Made by a program: the position numbers and the translations under genes. DNA of 34,659 bases. Source: a virus. Every line of letters begins with the position of its first letter. Position 1 is the first letter of the stretch. The notes below the pieces were generated by a model. The model made no database searches, was not told the DNA's origin, and saw nothing but the letters and a program-made list of their open reading frames with translations. Of this stretch, positions 30,855 to 34,659 are shown piece after piece. The stretch lies in IMG/VR virus record IMGVR_UViG_3300022918_000227, positions 1-34,659 of that record; one strand, 5' to 3'.

Positions 30855-31850
30855 TCAAGCGGTCACATAGCCGGCGGTGGTTTTTCGCAGTTCGCCCAGG
30901 TCGAGCGCTGCACGGAATAGCTTCATCGCTCGTCGATTCCCGACCCGAGCTGAAGCAGTGAAGTCACGCAGCGATATCGGCGTGCCTGGCTCTGCTTTTC
31001 GTGTGATGTCGAGCAACGTCTTCATCAACACCACGTCCGGTGATCCGAACAGGTCCTGCTGCTCGCCAGGTGTCAGTTGCTCGGGGGCTGTTGCCACTGT
31101 TGCCGTAACCGTTGCCAGCGTTGTCGAGGCCGTCGTCTCTGGCAACGAGGGTTCGGACAGGCTGCCGACGCGCAGTGCAGATCCAATCAGCGCGGGCACC
31201 GCTTCCAGAGCGATCGCAAACCCGGCACACAGTAATATCGCCAACAGCTCAGGCAGCCCAACAGACGCCGACGGTCTGGCCCGCAGTTCGGTCAGTTCTA
31301 CCGATGCCCGATCGAGCCGCTGGAACACCTGCTCACGCTGACCATCGATCCGTACCAGGGCAGACGATTCCAGCTCTTGCGCCTTGCTGACAATGCCGCG
31401 TTCGCGCAGTTGCCGTGCCTGATCCCCGATCGAGCGTGCGTCTTTGTGCAGGGACGCGAGCTGCCGTAGCCCATCGGACCTGACCGCCTGCAGATCAACC
31501 ATGCGTTGTTCGGTAACAGCTGCGTACCGCGCTTGGCCAGAAACGATGGACGTCAGTAGTCGGTCGTAGGTAGCCCAAGCTGATACCGCTGCCAACATCA
31601 GAGCCGAGATAATCATCAGGACCGCATAGGCACGTTTGCCTGCCGCCAACATGCCCAAAGCGATCGGCCAGGCGAGGTACTTGTATAAATCGAGCAGCAC
31701 CGCAGCAGCGGCGAACACAGCGGCCAGCAACGGGTCGGCAATCAGAGTCGACATGGCCATGCCAACAGATAGAGCGGTGACACTGGAAAGCGCTACTGCG
31801 ATGGCAAGCAACAACCAGCGAACCCGCTGGCAGATCAGGTGCTTAGGCAT
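30855..31850 (-). CDS. membrane protein with coiled coil and winged-helix-like tail
   Basis: 331 residues, start supported by GGGGGTGA. Hydrophobic segments at about 12-32, 38-70 (probably two) and 74-94, a charged coiled coil at 105-192 (KDARSIGDQARQLRERGIVS), another hydrophobic segment at 199-227, a Thr/Ala/Val-rich linker (238-258), and a C-terminal domain at 272-331 with the order of a winged helix: VLMKTLLDITRK, ISLRDFTASARVGNRRAMKL, then a GELRKTTAGYV hairpin. It could place a DNA-binding domain at the inner membrane and so tether phage DNA or sense a signal. I do not know its family. It lies in the repressor-controlled early operon after a small membrane protein. Confidence 0.65.
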   Translation of the reverse strand: MPKHLICQRVRWLLLAIAVALSSVTALSVGMAMSTLIADPLLAAVFAAAAVLLDLYKYLAWPIALGMLAAGKRAYAVLMIISALMLAAVSAWATYDRLLTSIVSGQARYAAVTEQRMVDLQAVRSDGLRQLASLHKDARSIGDQARQLRERGIVSKAQELESSALVRIDGQREQVFQRLDRASVELTELRARPSASVGLPELLAILLCAGFAIALEAVPALIGSALRVGSLSEPSLPETTASTTLATVTATVATAPEQLTPGEQQDLFGSPDVVLMKTLLDITRKAEPGTPISLRDFTASARVGNRRAMKLFRAALDLGELRKTTAGYVTA

Positions 31851-32049
31851 GGCTCACCCCCTGTTTGATCTGGCGGATCTGCGCATGCGCTGAGCACAGC
31901 GCGTCTCTCAATCTTTGGTTCTCGCTTTGCAGCGATGCGGTTGCAGCTGTCTGGCCAGACCTCCAGCCCATCCAGTAAGGCAGAGCCATGGCGATCACCT
32001 GGCAAACAGCCAGACCGGCCAATATCAAAAGGAGTTGAGCGGTAGTCAT
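31843..32049 (-). CDS. small membrane protein with coiled-coil tail
   Basis: 68 residues from MTTAQLLLILAGLAV; the ATG at 32049 overlaps the preceding stop as ATGA. One membrane segment (LLLILAGLAVCQVIAMALPYW, about residues 6-26) and a C-terminal helix with heptads (ASLQSENQRLRDALCSAHAQ). It overlaps the larger membrane protein gene by eight bases and may be its partner. It resembles spanin-like or Rz-like topology but lies far from the lysis genes, so a lysis role is unlikely. Confidence 0.6.
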   Translation of the reverse strand: MTTAQLLLILAGLAVCQVIAMALPYWMGWRSGQTAATASLQSENQRLRDALCSAHAQIRQIKQGVSHA

Positions 32050-32585
32050 TGCCACTCCTTGATTTGGCGCACTAGCTGGGAGAGCACTTCGTAACCCTGG
32101 TCAAGATCTGCGGGGAGCAGCGCCAGAGCCGTGATCCCGGCCCCACCCAACAAAAATCGAAAGTAAGTCTGGTCTGCATTACTGGCGGAGGCCGTGAGTA
32201 GCAGCCTGAGGTCGTGCATTCCGGATTGCGGCAACAGATAGAGTCCACGACGACCCGTCGCTGCATTGCGCAACAGATATTCCAGGTCTCGATCCAGAAT
32301 CGGCTGGGCCATCCGTTCGTAATGCAGGTTTGCCAGCTCTTCGACGAAGTGCTCGACTTTATGAGCCGTGTCGTCGAGAAGCCCAACGGTTAGCGTGTTG
32401 ACCGTCTCACCCAAACGGACCTGCACGGCAACTTCTGAACCGCATTGCTCAATCGTCAAATGGGCGTGAAGGAAGCTCGGTGCATAGTTGCAGATGAGAG
32501 AGAGAGGGAAAACGCCGTTTTGTTTGACGTACTCGGCCAGCTGCGCTTTGGCATCAAACGAAAGGCTAAAGGTGGGGCGATTCAT
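32046..32585 (-). CDS. early protein of unknown function, first gene behind the second lytic promoter
   Basis: 179 residues from MNRPTFSLSFDAKAQLAEYV; GGAGGT lies eight bases before the ATG at 32585, so the longer frame from 32645 is rejected. Mixed alpha/beta: residues 30-70 strands (LHAHLTIEQCGSEVAVQVRL), a helical middle (AHKVEHFVEELANLHYERMA), and a C-terminal part with GGAGITALALLPADLDQGYE. No motif recognised. As the gene next to a repressor-controlled promoter it should be among the first made on induction. Confidence 0.6.
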   Translation of the reverse strand: MNRPTFSLSFDAKAQLAEYVKQNGVFPLSLICNYAPSFLHAHLTIEQCGSEVAVQVRLGETVNTLTVGLLDDTAHKVEHFVEELANLHYERMAQPILDRDLEYLLRNAATGRRGLYLLPQSGMHDLRLLLTASASNADQTYFRFLLGGAGITALALLPADLDQGYEVLSQLVRQIKEWQ

Positions 32586-32645
32586 GCGGTGGACCTCCAT
32601 GGCAATCAGAGCAACACAAATCGTTGTCCTGACGTGATGGAGCAA

Positions 32646-32674
32646 ACGTTAGCCTAGGGCATACAATTAAGCAA
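32646..32674 (-). promoter_or_regulatory. second early lytic promoter
   Basis: On the minus strand TTGCTT (32674-32669), a 17-base spacer and TAACGT (32651-32646), about 60 bases before the start at 32585. Operator O3 overlaps the -10 in exactly the same way as O1 does at the cro promoter. Confidence 0.6.
32649..32663. promoter_or_regulatory. repressor operator O3
   Basis: TTAGCCTAGGGCATA, the same 15-base pattern as O1 and O2, starting three bases inside the -10 box. A weaker opposite-strand copy (TTAGCCCGGGGTTGC, 32685-32671) overlaps the -35, so two dimers might bind side by side. Confidence 0.6.
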
Positions 32675-32705
32675 CCCCGGGCTAACAAATACTATAAATG
32701 CACGG

Positions 32706-32975
32706 CTAGATATATGCCTGAGATAAATGTTGATTCGTCCACGTCAGCCCTACAGATCCACACTCCAAGCGAGTCACCCGCACGCTGTCCTCAACGTCCA
32801 GCTGGTCAAGCAAGCAATCCCAGTCTTCAAGCTTTTCATTAGATAACCTGGAGATAATCGTCCGCCTTCGCGTCTGCGCCGCCGAGCTGTTCACCTGACG
32901 GTGAATGCGGCGTGCAAGCTGCTCAAATGGCGTATGCAATTGCTCAAGACCACCGGAATAGACGCTGTGAGACAT
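32706..32975 (-). CDS. DUF1654-like small protein
   Basis: 89 residues from MSHSVYSGGLEQLHTPFEQL; AAGGAG lies about ten bases before the ATG at 32975, and the longer frame from 33005 is rejected because it would start inside the LexA-like box. The pattern ARRIHRQVNSSAAQTRRRTI, then RLSNEKLEDWDCLLDQL and GSVGLTW, matches DUF1654, a family I know from Pseudomonas genomes and phages, without known function. It stands alone between the integrase and the second early promoter, with its own LexA-like site, so it may be made after DNA damage even while the repressor is bound. An antirepressor-like role is possible but unproved. Confidence 0.7.
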   Translation of the reverse strand: MSHSVYSGGLEQLHTPFEQLARRIHRQVNSSAAQTRRRTIISRLSNEKLEDWDCLLDQLDVEDSVRVTRLECGSVGLTWTNQHLSQAYI

Positions 32976-32991
32976 AAACACTCCTTGCTTA

Positions 32992-33011
32992 TACTGTACG
33001 TACAACCAGTA
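32992..33011. promoter_or_regulatory. degenerate LexA-type box upstream of the DUF1654 gene
   Basis: TACTGTACGTACAACCAGTA: CTGT-N8-CCAG at 32994-33009 differs from the LexA core by one base, while the outer TACTG/CAGTA flanks are perfect. It lies 17 bases before the start codon on the minus strand, close to where the promoter should be. Confidence 0.5.
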
Positions 33012-33039
33012 TATGATAGCTTCTCGCCAGCCTACAAGA

Positions 33040-34659
33040 TCAGTCCCAGTCTTCGCTGGCCACCCATTCCCCCGATCGCCGGTTGATCTGCAGTAGCCTG
33101 TGTTGACCCGTGCGGGAGATCAGCTGCACATCTATAAACTTGCTCTTACGATCCTCGTCGCCCATCCCTCGCATATAAACGACGATCCGCTGGAATGTGT
33201 CCATGACTAACTGGCGCACCTTTTCTCTCGCACTGTAGTCGCCCGCATTGACTAGGGCAGCCAGCTCAACCCATTGTTCCTGCTGAGCTGGCTTACCTGA
33301 TCCCGAAGCCGCCGCCAGTTCATATTCAATGTTCGCGACGTTTTTTTCTGCCTCAAGCTGCTGCGCCTCAAGCTCACGAGCTTTGCGCACGAATGAGATC
33401 GGCGCGGGACCGTCCTCGTCGGCCATCAGCGCGGCTGTGACTCTTTCAAGCTGCTCCGAGATTTTCTGCACCGCCGCGCGGGCCCCCACTAGTTGATGGC
33501 GAAGGCCCTGCCCGTCGTCACCAACCTGCATCAGTCGCTGCAGGTTGAGTCGGTCAGAACAAAAGTTGAGCAGTGCCTTCTCGATCGGGACCACACTGCA
33601 CGATCCACCGGAACCACAACCCTCATTACGCCCATACGACACGCAATGTAGACGGCGATGGCCATCAGCGAGTGTGCCGTCAGCCCGGGCGCGGGTCATG
33701 TAGTTCTGCCCAATGATCGCGGTACCGCAATAGCCGCAATACGTCAGACCGATGCCAGTGATAATCCCTGGAATTTCACCTTTCATTCGCCGCCGTAATC
33801 GTTGGCCGCCCATGTGCTGGAGTTCGGCCCATTCTGTTTCCGACAACAGGCGCGGGTAGTAGTCCTCCAGAACAAACTCCTCACCATTGATGGTCAGGCT
33901 CTTAGCTCCTCGCAGGGCCTGGAGCTTGATCAGCCGGTATATCTGCAGTGTGGTAATTCCGACGTTGCTGTAGCTAAGCCCCTCGTCGTGCAGGATACGA
34001 ACCGCCCGGGCAGCCCCCATCCCCTCTAAATACAGCTGCAGGGCTCGACGTACAGTCGCAACCCGCTCAGGAATCAGTTCCCATTCGGTACCAGTCCATT
34101 TGAGCCACTGAGGATCTTTGCCGTTGCGGATCTGCCCACGATAGGTGCCAGCCTGCCAGGCTTCGCACAGCCGCCGGATCGAGGCCTTAACTCGCTTGCT
34201 CTTCGTGTCCGACTCTTCGTGAGCCCGGATCATGACCAGGAGCGAATACACAAGGTCCATCGGCTGGGCTTTCAAGCCGGCGCGGTTGTATTCACGGCCA
34301 TCACTGGCGGTTACAACGGTAATGCCGGCATTGATAATCTGCGCCAGCTGGGCTTGGGCCTGGATCGGTTCGGCACGACTCAACCGGTCCAACCCTTCTA
34401 CGACCAGGACAGAACCGGAAGCGATACGGCCTTCCTCGATCGCAACCAAGAAAACCCCGAGCGCTCCCTGGGTGATGTGACGTTGGTGATATGCCGATAG
34501 ACCTTCATCACGCATGGAGAGCGATTCGTCGAGCATCAAGCCTTTTTCAGCGGCCCACTTCTGGGCGTACTGCAACTGACGATCGGCACTACTGCCCGTG
34601 GACTGCCGAGGGTCTGAGAACCGCAAATAGCTGTATACTCGCGCACCGTTTTTAGCCAT
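33040..34659 (-). CDS. int: large serine recombinase (prophage integrase)
   Basis: 539 residues, complete: the ATG is the last codon of the window. Catalytic domain at 1-155: YLRFSDPRQSTGSSADRQ with Arg-13 and the nucleophile Ser-15, DEGLSAYHQ, and VVEGLDRLSR with Arg-92/Arg-95. A recombinase domain follows (about 185-275, ALQLYLEGMGAARAVRILHD), then a zinc ribbon with Cys-308, 311, 339 and 348, and a coiled-coil region (about 395-460, RKARELEAQQLEAEKNVANI). This is the layout of large serine integrases, which join attP and attB through a two-base crossover without needing host IHF, and need a separate directionality factor to excise. No such factor is recognised here; one of the small early proteins is a candidate. 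P2 and HP1 use tyrosine integrases, so this is a module exchange. Confidence 0.93.
   Translation of the reverse strand: MAKNGARVYSYLRFSDPRQSTGSSADRQLQYAQKWAAEKGLMLDESLSMRDEGLSAYHQRHITQGALGVFLVAIEEGRIASGSVLVVEGLDRLSRAEPIQAQAQLAQIINAGITVVTASDGREYNRAGLKAQPMDLVYSLLVMIRAHEESDTKSKRVKASIRRLCEAWQAGTYRGQIRNGKDPQWLKWTGTEWELIPERVATVRRALQLYLEGMGAARAVRILHDEGLSYSNVGITTLQIYRLIKLQALRGAKSLTINGEEFVLEDYYPRLLSETEWAELQHMGGQRLRRRMKGEIPGIITGIGLTYCGYCGTAIIGQNYMTRARADGTLADGHRRLHCVSYGRNEGCGSGGSCSVVPIEKALLNFCSDRLNLQRLMQVGDDGQGLRHQLVGARAAVQKISEQLERVTAALMADEDGPAPISFVRKARELEAQQLEAEKNVANIEYELAAASGSGKPAQQEQWVELAALVNAGDYSAREKVRQLVMDTFQRIVVYMRGMGDEDRKSKFIDVQLISRTGQHRLLQINRRSGEWVASEDWD

Noticed and set aside
31843-32049. Second spanin or holin
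   Set aside because: Topology is similar, but it lies in the early operon far from the lysis cassette.

Overview
The window is a nearly complete temperate phage genome, almost certainly a prophage from a Pseudomonas-like gammaproteobacterium. GC is high across most genes. A DUF1654-type gene, a family I know mainly from Pseudomonas, also points there. The virion genes follow the P2 order (portal/terminase divergent from scaffold, capsid, small terminase, head completion), but the tail is of the Haemophilus HP1/Vibrio K139 type, with DUF2586 sheath, DUF2597 tube and DUF2590. It is therefore a contractile-tailed, HP1-like member of the P2 group. Integration is by a large serine recombinase, and replication appears to use a plasmid-type RepA instead of a P2-like gene A protein.

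Layout. 1-3910 is accessory DNA: a lipoprotein, a Dam-type methylase, three small genes on the opposite strand, and an AT-richer 320-residue protein of unknown function. The methylase and the small-gene operon each have a LexA-type SOS box at the promoter. 3920-22119 (minus strand) is one long late operon, read from scaffold gpO down through capsid, completion proteins, sheath, tube, lysis genes, tail chaperone with a -1 frameshift site, tape measure, baseplate, a Kelch-repeat tail fibre, hub and spike. 22282-25475 (plus) holds terminase, portal and an Ogr-like zinc-finger activator. 25476-26162 carries no gene but many strong hairpins and an AT-rich inverted repeat; by position it should hold the replication origin and/or cos.

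26163-27924 (minus) is repA, an unknown gene and a small Cro-like regulator. The cI-type repressor (28073-28795, plus) is divergent from it. 28800-32975 (minus) is a tightly overlapping early operon of small, mostly unknown genes, including a Lar-like zinc protein and a membrane protein with a winged-helix tail. The serine integrase occupies 33040-34659.

Control. I see one operator sequence, TTAGCCNNSGGCWTA, at three promoters: cro/repA, cI itself and the second early operon. At the two lytic promoters it sits at the same place relative to the -10 box. This suggests that one self-cleaving repressor holds both lytic promoters shut and limits its own synthesis, that DNA damage releases them, and that Ogr then turns on the late genes. 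The accessory genes with LexA boxes would respond to the same damage signal directly through the host.

No rRNA, tRNA, CRISPR array, insertion sequence or recognisable attachment site was found. The window starts and ends exactly at gene boundaries, so the att sites are probably just outside.
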